DNA of 64,000 nt, from contig CM028336.1 of assembly GCA_016647705.1 (NCBI GenBank), positions 8,511,380 to 8,575,379 on the forward strand, written 5' to 3'. The stretch comes from Eucommia ulmoides. Taxonomy: Eukaryota; Streptophyta; Magnoliopsida; Garryales; Eucommiaceae. This document shows positions 10,953-22,928 of the stretch, piece after piece; positions within the stretch are counted from its first letter, which is position 1, and the number at the start of each line of letters is the position of its first letter. A program made the translations under genes and the position numbers. Below the pieces are notes generated by a model, which saw only the letters and a program-made list of their open reading frames with translations, had not been told where the DNA came from and did not search any database.

Positions 10953-12028
10953 GTAGATGTATTACTACATTTTCACAAGAAATTGAACCATCTGGGCAAG
11001 TTCGTTTTCGACAACAATGGATTGAGAATGGTATGAAATTTTGAATGATGTTTATTATATATAATGTTGTAACATGGGCTCTTATACTATTGTAGGGTGG
11101 TCTTGAATCTCTCTCAATCCTAAAAATTAGCTCGTGAAGTGAAGTGAGATTTTTTCTCACATTTATAACTTAACCTATAACTCTTTCCATATCCGATGTA
11201 TGATAAACCTAATAATCTCCCCCTCACACATAAGGCCTTTGGTCAGTTAACTCTCAATCAATCTCTCCTTTTATGACAATTGGGCTAGAGTTGCTATAAC
11301 TTGTGTTGAAAGGTCTTCGGCCTCTCTCAATCCTAAAAGTTAATTTATTAGATAGACTTTTTCTCAGACTCATAATCTGACCATCAGTCTCTTCCACATC
11401 CGATGTAGGATAAACCTAACATATGAATAGCATCAAAAGACTTTATTTTATTTGATTTTATTTTTAACTGAAATGTTTCTAAACAGGTAAATCAACAAGT
11501 GCTCGAAACAACCCCTTGTTCGGTCAGAATCCTCATCGATCGTAGCAAAATCAAAGCCTTCCGCTCCACTACTCTGTTGAACACGTCTTACAACGTTGCT
11601 ATCATTTTCTTGGGAGGTGACGATGACAGGGAGGCCCTGGCGTACGGAAAACGGCTATCGAAATCAATAGAGCCGCTTCAGATGATAGTTTTTTGGCCAG
11701 TGCCCTGGGAAGACGTCGGAGACGGAGTTAAAGAGTGGGACAGTGTCCTCGACATCAAGGTTTGGAAGATTTAAGGTTTATGTGTTCGAACAAACGCAAC
11801 ATAGATTACAGGAAAGGAAAAATTAAGGATAGGTCGGATACTGCATTGGTAGTTAATGAGATTAAGGAAGAATATGATCTCATCATTGTAGGGCGGCGCC
11901 ACGGCGAGAACTCGTCCATGCTGACGGGGTTGATGGAGTGGAACGAGTTGCCGGAGTTGGGTCCTATTGGAGATATACTTGCATCGGAGGAAATCAAGAG
12001 ACCAGTTTCGGTTGTGGTTGTACAATAG

Positions 12029-13744
12029 CAAATGGTGAAGAAATGAGGAAATTTATATATATACTAGCGTATAATCCATGTCTGAAGACACGGGTGTTAA
12101 ATAAACCAAAAAAAATATATTGACATAATTTTCTCTAATATATAACCATTCATGAAGTTGCACTTCCCCGTACCAACATACAACAACAATCCAAAGAAAG
12201 AGATTCAACAAACTCTAATTGAAACAAAAAACAAAATCTAGAGAGAATTTCAAAAACAAATAATCGACTAAACCAAATAAACCATAAGCATCTAAAAAAA
12301 GTTGAACGTGTTATACATAGTAACAATATCTAACAGTTTAGTCTACATCTGTGGATGTTTCAAGGGTATAAGCAAAAAACTGAGCAAACAATCAATAGAG
12401 TTTACACAGTCAGACACAAACAATGCTTTGAATGCCAAAGCATTAAAAAATTACCTGTGAATTGGAAGATAGAGACTTTAAACTCAATGTTCTTTTGCGG
12501 ATCTAAAAATAAGAGAAAACACAATTATATTACCCTCATAATTTGATTGTTCAAGAATCGAATCAATCATCAAATGCAAGTATGAAAAATTAACAGAACA
12601 GCGGGGGCATAAGTGAGGACGTTGGTAGTGTGGTAAGAGATACCTAGTTTAGGGTCCCCAATGCTAAAAAAATAAAAATATGCCCAAACCATAAAAGTAA
12701 TTGCTCATACAAACAAAATTCAACCATCATTGACCAAACAAAGTACGGAATCAATTGAAAACAGTTGAAAGGGGAAGATCCATAGAGAAAATTTAAATCA
12801 ATAATAAAATTAAATAACCATCACCGATTTGCCTAAAAAAATTAGAACTAATCATCAAATTCATCAAAGATTATGGGTAATTAATGTGGTAGTGATGAAT
12901 TGAGCTAAGGAGAGTGTTTTTATTCTCAAATTTAAGTTTCTCTAAAAAAAAAAAAAATAGAACAAAAAAACAAATCTAGGAACAATCCTGTTTTGTTCCT
13001 AGAATTTAAAAGTATCAGGGAAAAGAATAGAAACACATTTTCCCCATATTTTTGTTTCCATTCCTAGATTTGTATTTGTGTTTCTAGAGAATTGAGAACA
13101 AAATCATGGAAAAGGGGAAAAAATCTCCTTACGTTACCAAAATTTAGAACAACATTTCATGTTCCACCTGAATGGGCAATGTATCTAAAGAACTACCAAT
13201 TGAAAAAAATATAAAAATTATATGAATAATCCAAAAAATCATGTTGATTTAGATTAGAAAACATTTGGTTGAGGTATTCAAAGAAATGTTTTTGGAAAAA
13301 AAAAAATCCTTCTTCAAATACATCCACTAGATGCAACGTAAAATGAAAAAAAAAATGAAAAAAAAAAATGTAAAGGATATAAAAGAAATAAGAAAAAAAA
13401 AAGTATCAACCTAAAAATATAAACTCAAAATAACAAAAAAATCCATTAATTGGTAAAGTTTCACGTACCACTAACATAAACACAAAAAAAAAAAAAAAAA
13501 AAAAAAAAAAGGGAAATGATACACACAATAACACGTAATAACAAAAAATATATATATAAAAACTCAAATTACAACAAAACAAATCCAAATTTTAGCACAC
13601 TACCAACACCAACAAAGAAAAATAGAAAACATAAAAAGAGATGAAAAATAAAAAATAAAAAAATGGAGTGTTAAAATTGGCGGAATAATAAGATTTTCTA
13701 AATAATCAACAAATGGCAATTGTTTAGCAAACTAATAAGTAATA
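12029..13744. other. AT-rich DNA, nothing recognised
   Basis: Very A-rich DNA downstream of CHX copy 1, with poly(A) and poly(T) runs near 12944, 13300-13400 and 13485-13510. No coding or repeat structure was recognised; the short open frames are low complexity. Confidence 0.5.
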
Positions 13745-15345
13745 AGCAGAAGAGAATCCCCATTCCGAACTAACATCACTCCAACATGAAATCAAATTCT
13801 AAAACAAGTTCAAAAATAACAAATGACTATTTGCACCTAGAGGCAAAGTCTGGAGAAATTTGATATGCATATATAGATATATATATGTATAATCATGGGT
13901 TTCGAAATTGAAAGAAAGAACACTTGTAGAGAATAAACCTCGGGAATTGAGATCGTTGCACTGGGCATCAAGGCATTGGATATTGTGCACCTTCTGGTGA
14001 ATTGAAGCTGACACACACAAAAAAAAAAAAAAGAAAACCCTTATTTGGATCAAAAGAGGTGGATTTCAAAATCCAAAATTGAATAAAAAAACCTAAACTT
14101 AATCAGAACTAATAATAAATTTAAATGAAATTGAGAATCAAAACAGAGACAATCAACCCTTCTATTTGAAAATTTGGGTTTTGAAATTCGATCAAACCCA
14201 AAATTGAAAAACAAAGAGGAAGAGGGGGGGAGAGAGACGAACCTTGATTGTTTCTAACGATGATGGTGTTGTAATAACCAGAGGTAATCCCCATTCCGAA
14301 TTAATATCACTTCAACATGAAATCAAATCCTCAAAAACTCAAAATACAACAAATTAATGTCTACACCTAGGTGCAAAGTATGCAAAAATTAGATATGCAT
14401 ATATAGATATATGCATAATCATGGGTTTTGAAATTGAAAGAAGGAACTTTTGTACAGAATAAACCTCAGGAATTGATATCGTTGCACTGGGCCTTAAGTC
14501 ATTGGAGATTGTGCATCTTCTGGCGGATTGAAGTTAACACAAAAGAAGCAATCCAGTGTCGGCTTGTGGTCAGGACTGCTTGATAGTCATGACTCAAGCA
14601 TAAGTAAGGCTGACAAAACAGGTATTTACACGATGACACGACACAAAACCGACACGAAATTATCAGGTCTAGGTTTTGCTTATCAGGTATCGGGTTGTGC
14701 AGGTTATCAGGTTGACCTGATAACCCAATAGGTTATACGATAAGACACGATAAGAATTTTGTGTATTCAGGTGACACAATAAGAATTTTGTTCTAATAGG
14801 TTACCTATTAATTTAATAAATTATTTTTATACTCCCAAATTATCAAATATTATAATTTAGTACCTAATACATATATTCATATTTTCCTAACCCTACTCAT
14901 TTAGTCAACTTAACAGGTTAATAGGTCATTGACGTATAATGGATAGGTTAATGTGTAATGGAAACCTATCAGGTTATATCGTGTCATGTTTACCTGATAG
15001 GTTTCGTGTCATCGTGTGACACGAAAAATTATCTTGTCGTGTCGTGTTCATGTTTGGGTACTCTAACACGATATGTTTATCGTGTCGTATTCGTGTTTGG
15101 GTCTTATCGTGTTTTGTATTATCGTGTAATAACCTGTTACACGACCTGTTACCTATTTTGCCAGCCCTAATAAGCCCCTATTTGGATCCAAATAGAAATG
15201 GATTTCAAAATCCAAAACTGAATCAAAAAGCCTAAAATTATATCAAAATTGAAATTCGATCAAACCCAAAATTGAAAAACAGATGGGGAAAGGGAGAGAG
15301 AAAGAGAGAGACAAACCTTAATTGTTCCTAATGATGATGGTGGTT
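13745..15345. repeat. Tandem duplication (~530 bp unit) with a MITE in the second copy
   Basis: 13745-14270 and 14280-15345 share, in order, CCCCATTCCGAA-T-AA, a GATATGCATATATAGATATA run, ATAATCATGGGTTT-GAAATTGAAAG, ATCGTTGCACTGGGC, a GTGCA-CTTCTGG phrase, CAAACCCAAAATTGAAAAAC and finally CTTGATTGTT-CTAA-GATGATGGTG. The second copy is longer because of a MITE at 14605-15169 and about 60 bp of extra DNA before it. Confidence 0.85.
14605..15169. mobile_element. MITE with TAGGGCTGGCAAAAT-type terminal inverted repeats
   Basis: The left end TAAGGCTGACAAAACAGG matches the reverse complement of the right end (TAGGGCTGGCAAAATAGG). The interior is rich in ACACGA, GTGTCGTG and ATCAGGT words. ATAAG is present on both sides (14600-14604 and 15170-15174). 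The termini resemble those of hAT-type MITEs, but the duplication can also be read as TAA, so the superfamily is uncertain. No transposase is encoded. Confidence 0.75.
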
Positions 15346-16614
15346 GCAGTTTGGGATCCTTCTACATGTCTCGAGAGTTTAAGATATGAGAATATTTGTT
15401 GCTATACCTGGGGATTCCCAAATCAAACTTATAAGGAGAAAGCAATCAATATACATAGAAATTGACGAAAAAATATACATGGCCAAATAAATCAAAATTT
15501 ATAAATCTCATAAAATGCAATCGCTAACCAGAAGTTAGAAATCGCAATCCAAAAGTGCAGTCAAAGAAAGAGAGTGAGCAAACATCAATTAATAATATAA
15601 CTTACAAAACTAATAGCGCATAGAAAGAAAACATCTAAGGCTTCCAACTCTCTAGGACTATTAGATAGAGAAGTGGTAGCTCAAAGAAGAAAATCACAAT
15701 GGGTATATATATGAACCAAATTGGAAAAATCACATTGCAAGTTAGATTCTACTTGCACCATAAGCACCCTTACTACTCTTTAAAAAATAAAAAACACAGT
15801 TACTAATCGAAAAGACCCCCTCCCCCCCCCCCCCCCCAAAAAAAAAGTGAAGTTGTAATTAAATTGAACAATACGTACTCAAATCCCCTTCTTTTGTGCA
15901 AAAATCAAACCATTTGCAGATGATTTTTTAGCTCTATTAAACACTTATAATATCTCTTCAACTATTCCAATCAGCATAATAGAAACTTTGAAATTCCAGG
16001 GAATTTGTTCTAAAAAATCAAAAATTAATTTTCCTTGATATTGGTTTATGTTTCAAGTTTCTTTAAAAAAAAAAACCCCAAAAAAACCTGAAGTCTGAGA
16101 ACATAATTACTAAATAAGTCGATATCTGTTTCCAAAAAACTTGGAATGGAAATAGAAATATAGGAATAGTAATATTCTGTCCCATGAAATTTGATATGAA
16201 AATTATGATTCTAGAGACAGAACCAAAAAAATAAAATTGTCAAAACAATGTTCGCTTCTTTAAGAGATGCTGAGAAGTAAACAAATCATATCAAACTATT
16301 TGATTAAAACTTGATAAAAATAATGCACTTTTCATTAACTTACAACCACATCAAACAAATCTATAGTAAAAATAGAGATTCAGTTCAGATCTAGACAAAT
16401 CGAAATCAGATAAGGGAGGATTCCATGTATACAAAGAGAATAGCTCTCCAAACGAATAAGAGATTACAGATACAGATCAACAAGGTTAATCAAAGCTGAG
16501 CAAAGGACCACAAATCACAGTGGCTGAGGTGAAATTTGACACAAATATAGAGAAATCGAACTTAGATTTAGCCAAATCAATCTCAGTTTGGAAGCTATTA
16601 TGCAAAACCTAAAT
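15346..16614. other. AT-rich DNA, nothing recognised
   Basis: Non-coding AT-rich sequence with a C run near 15820-15837. No open frame of note and no recognisable repeat. Confidence 0.45.
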
Positions 16615-17117
16615 TGTAGAACGTACGTCATAAATAGTTGCGTTATAGAGCATTAGAAAATTTTAGGGTAAAAATTTTATTGATTAAAATTCAAATCAAA
16701 GGTTGGGGGTCGAATTGAAAATTTAGAAACATAAAAATTTAAACTTGAGATTTAAATTAACAATTAAAAATCAAAAAGTAAAAATATTAAGGGTAAAATT
16801 ATAATTTTTGAAACTTTAAAAAATTGAAATTTATTGAAATTAAGATCTTTAAGAAATTAGGGGGAGAAAAGTGCAATTTAACTATTTTTTTTAATATACA
16901 TATATATATATAAACGCTGTGTGTGTGTGTCACGGATGATCAAACCGGCCAAAGGGAGAGAGCGATCGTGGGGAGACATGGCGTGCTTAGGATCAGATTA
17001 ATCTACTTAATTCATGCAATATATATACACGCATGCATGTAGTTCATCAAGGAAGATCAAAATCTGAAAGTTTAGGAAAAAAATCTAGAGAGAGAGAGAG
17101 GACCGCAGGAGGACAGG

Positions 17118-19857
17118 TGTAAGACCTCAATTGTAGCATGTGCGTCATTTCAGTGGTATTTTAGAGTAATTGAGAAAATTCGGGGTGAAATGGGGACAAT
17201 TAAAAATTCAAATAAAAGTCTTGGGGTCAAATTGAAAATATGGAAACAAGTAAATCCCAATTTAGAAAGGTAAATTGACATTTGACTTAAAATTAAAACT
17301 TTTAGGGGTGCAACTGCAATTTAAGGAAAAAAATCTTAAAAGTGTACCTAAACTAAAATGAAGCTTTTAAGGAGTAAAGGGGGGAGAGTGTAATTTATTT
17401 ATTTATTTATTTATATGTGCACAAACACCCGGCACACCGACGGCAACCCACCGGCTAAGGAGTGACGATCGAGGGGCAACGTGGCAGGCTCAAATCGGTT
17501 TAAAACCACTAGTTTCATGCGTTAAATCGCCCCCTTCGTGTGCTGAGGTGAGAAATCAGGGAAGAAGGAAAAGGGAAATTTGAAAAAAAATCTAGAGAGA
17601 GAGAGAGAGAAGGAAAATGTCGGGCCTCCGTGATCGACGTGCCGCCGGCGAGAAGGCAGAGCGTGTGTCCCGTGGTTGCCTGGGTATGTTCCTGTGGCCA
17701 CTACTGTGAGAACGATCGAGTGGAATTCCCGATGGTTTGCTCGACGGCCGTGGGAATGAGGGAGTTTGTCAATGGCGTGACCGACCGCCGTTCGGTTCCA
17801 TCGTTCGGTAAGTCCTTATGAGTATTCTGTTTCTATTTTTCTATCTGATAGGTGATCGGTCATTGGTTGCTGGTCGACGAAGGTTAATGGGGCAGGGGAT
17901 GCACGGGTCATTAGGTGGGTAGACATGTAGGGTCGGCGGCGGCACTGTTGGGTCGCCGGCAGAGTGTGTGTGTGCATGAGGGGACTGTGTGTGCGTGTCT
18001 GTTCAGATCGCCGGCGACAGCTGTAGACGATAGCGGTGGCTAGAGCTGCTGCGACATCATGTTGACGAAACTCTGTGTGTGTGTGTGTGTGTGCATGCCA
18101 GTGGTTTGGTTGTTCGCCGTTGGTGTAGGGGCTTCGGGTCTGTGGGCCGTCCACTTTTCGTGGGTGGTGAGTCGCCGACGAAGGAGGCTGGTGAGGAAGA
18201 GACGGTGTCATCGGCGGCAGGAACGGGAGGATCCATGAACAAGAAACAAAAAGAACGAAGAAGAAGAGAGAGGGAAAAAAAAAACTAATTACACAAACAA
18301 CCCCAATAGAAAAATCAAAAACCCAATTAGGGACCGGTGAGTGATTCGGAATAAATAATGACTTCGTGGATTAATATTTTAAATCATTAATTGTTATTCC
18401 CATCTAGTTAAATTGTTAGCATTAAATTTTATACTCGTTACAATAATTTCGTAGCCACTAATCTTAGTAATATCGTACAGTTAATATGAATACAGGAAAT
18501 GGGTATAGATAACAATTTGGTATAATTAACTCGGGGAATGAGGAATATGGAAATAATGGTCTGTATTGTATGTTAGGTTATTTTAAAGTATTAATTTAGA
18601 CCCTATCATTACTAGGTTCGCAAACGCCAGCATCCCGGTAGGCTTTGGACGGTGCAGTTACGGTAGCACAAGAAGAGAGGTGAGTGTACTGTCTTCTTAC
18701 CAAACTATTTTTCTATGTATATACATGATGAAATATGTGTTTGCTTAAATTGTATGAATTTATAAATGATATGGATCAAGCAGGATTTGGGTGAGTTGGT
18801 AAACTGGGTTTTTAGGAGATTTCGACGGTTTCCAATATGAAATTGAAAATAATTTTTTGTTGAAATTGGTAAAATCAGACGGTGTTTTTAAAAGAAAATA
18901 GAAAATATTTGTTTTCCTAAAAATGTCTGGTTTTCAAAAGGAAAATAAAGGGTGGAAAAGTAGTTTTGAAAGAATCAGATGGTTTCTCTAAAAAGAAAAG
19001 TGTGAAATATGCTTTTGGACTTAAAAAGTTGGTTTTGAGGAAAAGAGATAGATGTGGTGATTTGACGATATTTATTGAGCTATGATTTGATGATGCTGTA
19101 GTTGATTTGACGATGCCCTAGTATTTATTTGTTTTGGTAGAGTAAGATTATCCGCTTCGGCGGAGTGATGTTTATCTGCTTCGGCAGAGTGATGTTAGAC
19201 GTTTATACTGCGCAGTGATTATCCGCTTCGGCGGAGTGATAGGTGTTCGTAGGAAGGCATATCCTACGAATGGTACGGTACCGTTGCAAACTCCCGATCG
19301 TGAGGTTAAAACGATCACTAGGAGTGGCCAGTGTGTGTGTGTGTTGGAGGTGTGTATTTGAGATTGGTGCTTAAGATATGGTGTTTCACATATAATGGTT
19401 GATTTGATATTATTTATTATGATGATTGGTAGGATTTTATACTAGATGGAACTTATCTATATTGCTTTATTGTCATTACTTATATACTTATGCTTGATCC
19501 ATACTAGATTGTGGAAATATTTAGAAAGTATTAATATTCTTGAAATGTTTTACTAATAAGGCAGTACACTCGCAGGTACAACAGTTAGGAGTCGATCCCC
19601 TACTCGCACTAGGTAGAGCTATGTGATGAAGTCATGTGAATGATTGAAAGAAGCTGTCAAAGGCGAACCTAAGAAGGTTCATGGATAAATACTTTTAGTT
19701 AGGAGAACTTCGGGCCGGGTGCGCCCCCATAGTAGATGTATGTAGTATACAGTGGGTGTATATTGTCATTTACTATTAGGTTATTTGGGATTTTGGTGAT
19801 GTCATGTTGTAATCACGCCAGCCCCGGGATAATGGGTGTCCGGGACGGGTTGGGACA
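17118..19857 (+). mobile_element. Inner solo LTR (same family), flanked by ACAGG duplication
   Basis: A 2,740 bp LTR starting TGTAAGACCTC and ending GGGTTGGGACA. It is flanked by ACAGG at 17113-17117 and 19858-19862, a perfect 5 bp target-site duplication, and lies inside another LTR of its own family. With one LTR and no body it is a solo LTR, the usual product of recombination between the two LTRs of a full element. The CAG/GGCTATCAGAG after its end is host sequence plus duplication, not a primer binding site. Open frames inside it (for example 17630-17821 and 19736-20171) are not genes. Confidence 0.9.
19145..19240 (+). repeat. Short tandem repeat in inner LTR
   Basis: Several imperfect copies of a ~25-30 bp unit, TATCCGCTTCGGCGGAGTGATGT and variants. 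The outer LTR carries a longer version of the same array at about 21265-21415, so the array expanded or contracted separately in the two LTRs. Confidence 0.8.
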
Positions 19858-21264
19858 ACAGGGCTATCAGAGTTCCTTGATCGGCGTTTCTCCGGTGAGC
19901 AGTGCGTGTGTCTCGTGGATGCATGTGTGTGTTTCTGTGGCTGTTGTTGTGTGCCTCTGCTTTGAATCAATCGTGTGGGTTTTTCGGTTGTTCACTCGGA
20001 CGCCGTGGGGGTGAGATCGTCAACGATGTGATCGTTGCCATCCGTCGCCGTCGTCTGGAGAGTAATTGTGTATATTTGTCTCTGATTATTTTGGTAAGTG
20101 TGTGCATGCATGTATGTTGTTCTGTCATCGGTCTGGTGGTTCCGTCGGTGGGTGTGGGTGTAATAGTATAGGTGGGTTATCCGTTCGGTCCGACGATATC
20201 GTCGATATTGTGCGTGTGTGTGTACTTTGCTTGATGACTGTGTGTGTGCATGCTGTTTCTGCGGTGGGTATTCTGTCTATGGTGTTCGTGGGTTGTGTGT
20301 GTGTGACGCCGACGGTTGCAACGTGTGTGTGGGGGTATGAGCTCGATAATCTTGTGGGTGTGTGTGTTCGGCTGTGGGGCGACCGATGGTGGTTGTTGTT
20401 CGGTAGTGGCTGGTGTGCAGGGTCGGTGGTGAGGGTAGGCTGAGAGTAGGAGGTCGCCGGTGGACGGTAGTAGAAGAGAGAGAGGGGGCAGCTCTGAAAC
20501 GGGAGCTGGAAGCAGAGCAGAGGTGGAAAAGGAAGAGAGAGAGGGAGAAGCCGTTGGGGGCGGGATCGCCGTGGAGTTTCACTGGCGTGCGTGGGCCGTC
20601 GGTGATCACGTGGGTGTGTGGCATGGTCGGAGTAGTGGCCGGCGGCGAGTCCCAAAACCGGGAGAACAAAAATGGAAAAAAACAAACAGAAAAAGAAAGA
20701 AGAAAAAAAAATAAAAAAAAAATAAAAAAAGAAAAAAAAAAGGATGAAAGGGGAATTGCACAAATAACCCCGATAAAATTCAAATCCATCTCGCGGCCCA
20801 TGAACGATTCGGAATGGATATCGTTTTTCGTTAAATTTACTTTAGTTTTGTTAAATTCAATTCTAGCATAAAAATTTTTGTAACCGGAATAGTAAATTGG
20901 GGATCGTTCATATTACAAGATTTTTATGCGATAATTAACGGAATGAAATTATCAGAATAATAACAATTTTCATAAATAAAATATGAGGAATGGAAGTATG
21001 TGGAACTTAGGGCCTGCATTACATGATTAGGTGATTTTATATAAAATATTAATATAGACTCTGTCATTATTAGGTTCGCAGACACTGACATCCAAATAGA
21101 GTGCGGTCAGTGTCCGTTTCGCAAAACAGATATTGAGGTGAGTATATTGTCTTCTTGCCAAATTAATTGTATACATATCTATGATGGAAAATGGTTGTAT
21201 TTAAATTAGATGCTTTTAAAAAATTATGTGGTGATTTGACGATGTTGATTATACGATATTATTG

Positions 21265-21415
21265 AGTGATGTGATCCACTTCAGCGGAGTAATGTTTATC
21301 CGCTTCGGGAGAGTGATGTTATTTGCTTAGGTAGAGTGATGTTTATCTGCTTCGATAGAGTAATGTTAGACGTTTATACTGCACAGTGATTATCCGCCTC
21401 GGCGGAGTGATGGGT
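21265..21415 (+). repeat. Short tandem repeat in outer LTR
   Basis: About five to six copies of the GCTTCGG-GGAGTGATGTTTATC unit, corresponding to the shorter array at 19145-19240 in the nested LTR. Confidence 0.8.
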
Positions 21416-22083
21416 GTTTGTAGGATGGCATATCCTACGGATGATACGGTACCGTTGCAACTCCCGATCGTGAGGTTAAAACGATTGCTATGGCTAGCTA
21501 ATGTGTGTTGTGGTAGAGTGGTGTGTTTGGGATGTGTGTTTGAGTTGTGTGTTTGAGATATGGTATTTTACTCACATTGAGTGATTTATTATTTATTATG
21601 ATGATTGGTATGATTTTATACTAGATGGATTTGGATGGAACCTATCTATATTGCTTTATTTTCACTGCTTATATACTTATACGTGATTCATATTTAATTG
21701 TGGTAATATTTAGAATGTATTATTATTATTTTTAAAAAATATTTTACTAAGAAGGCAGTACACTCGCAGGTACAACAGCTAGGAGTCGGTCTCCTATTGG
21801 CACTAGGTAGAGTCAGGCGATGGTGTAGTATGGAAATATTTTGGGGAGGAGCTGTCTGAGGCGAACCTGTGAGTGTTTCATTGTTATTATATTTTTGTTG
21901 TTATTATAATTCAGGGACGGGTGTATCCCCAATTAGAGATGTTGTATATGGTCAGGAAAAAAAAAATGGTTGTATATTTTTTGTATACATTTTGTCATTT
22001 ACTAGTGGGTTCGATGTTAAGATGAGGTTGTGTCGACATCACGCCGGCCCCACGGTGATGCGTGTTCGGGGTGAGGTGTGACA

Positions 22084-22656
22084 TATTATTTCCTAAATCA
22101 GTAACCAAAATCAATTTCGAGGAGAATAGTGTTAGAGTTTCAAGGGAGACGACGGATGAGAGTTAAAAAGAGAGAAAGAGATAGATAATTGTACCAAAGC
22201 GCGAGCATGTTTCACCTTGAGCCTCTGGGGAAAAAAAATCGTTTAGGTAAAACAGAAAAACAATAATTAGTACACACAAGTTTGGAAGAAATTGGGGATT
22301 TACAACAAAATCAAACGTCTAGGGATGCAAATAGAGAGAGAATAACCTGTGGCGATGGAAGGGGATACCTGTTTGGGCTTCAATGACAACGGTGAAAGAG
22401 TCCGGGGGCAGTGGTGGTGGTGATGGCGACGGCGGCGGCCTTCGAAGAGGAGGCTAGATCTAGGAGCCTGGGAGTGAGATGTAGAACCGAGAGGCCAAAT
22501 CTAGGTCGAGGTTGTGGCAGTGGCGGCCTTCAAAGAGGAGGCCAAATCTGTGAGAATCGAGAGGCCAAATAGAAAAGAAAGGCGCAGTGGTGGTCGGCGA
22601 TGGTTGCGATAGCGAGTCACTAGCATCGGATGGGGGATGGCGATATCGATAAAGGA

Positions 22657-22687
<31 letters not shown>

Positions 22688-22892
22688 CGGCGATGGCTCG
22701 GAGATGCCGCCGTCGTGGCGACAACGATCGGCTCCTGAGAGAGCGAAAGTGAAAGGGAGAAAGTGAAAGGGGAGTGGACGGCTAACAGAAATTGTAACCC
22801 TAATTTTAATATTTATATCTAGGTTTATTTTGATCTAACGGCTATCAATATCCAGAGACATCCAATGGGCTACCAATATGAATGAGATGATT

Positions 22893-22928
<36 letters not shown>

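Larger units (their letters stand above)
8127..12028 (+). pseudogene. CHX copy 1: 5'-truncated cation/H+ exchanger pseudogene
   Basis: Remnant of the C-terminal half of a plant CHX (CPA2) cation/H+ antiporter, equivalent to the end of exon 4 and exon 5 of the intact copy at 35560-41036. Exon 4 homology starts at 8127 (HYQKRTILHT), runs through LHLMELAGRTSPLLINHQLG to CSLAFDKSV at 8504, and resumes at 10953-11030 after a LINE-like insertion. A GT donor at 11031 and an AG acceptor before 11487 bracket an intron of 456 bp. Exon 5 (11487-12028) begins VNQQVLE and holds the USP-like cytosolic domain. A one-base deletion near 11767 shifts the frame, after which the second frame carries the ending LPELGPIGDILAS. 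Exons 1-3 and the whole membrane domain are absent. It is more diverged than copies 2-4, so it is an older duplicate. It is not expected to make a working transporter. Confidence 0.9.
16615..22083 (+). mobile_element. Outer solo LTR (gypsy/Tekay-like), split by a nested LTR
   Basis: Two separated pieces, 16615-17117 and 19863-22083, add up to 2,724 bp and align with the first ~500 bp and the remaining ~2.2 kb of the uninterrupted LTR at 17118-19857. It starts TGTAGAACGT and ends GGTGTGACA. Landmarks shared with the inner copy are the CGATCGTGAGGTTAAAACGAT block, the CAGTACACTCGCAGGTACAACAG block, the GGCGAACCT phrase and the CACGCCGGCCCC end. These landmarks and the great length recall Tekay/Del-type gypsy LTRs. 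The only close flank match is CCTAAAT, which directly precedes the left end but lies 8 bp beyond the right end. No internal coding region remains. Confidence 0.8.

Noticed and set aside
19855-19875. Possible primer binding site (GGCTATCAGAG) after the inner LTR, suggesting a 5' LTR with internal region
   Set aside because: ACAGG before it is the target duplication and GCTATCAGAG continues the outer LTR; no internal retrotransposon sequence follows.
17630-20871. Several open frames of 60-210 codons on both strands
   Set aside because: They lie within two long LTRs of the same family; frames are not conserved between the two LTR copies.
20125-20871. Overlapping frames of 125-212 codons on both strands
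   Set aside because: Low complexity (GT-rich and A/G-rich), inside an LTR, no conserved domain.
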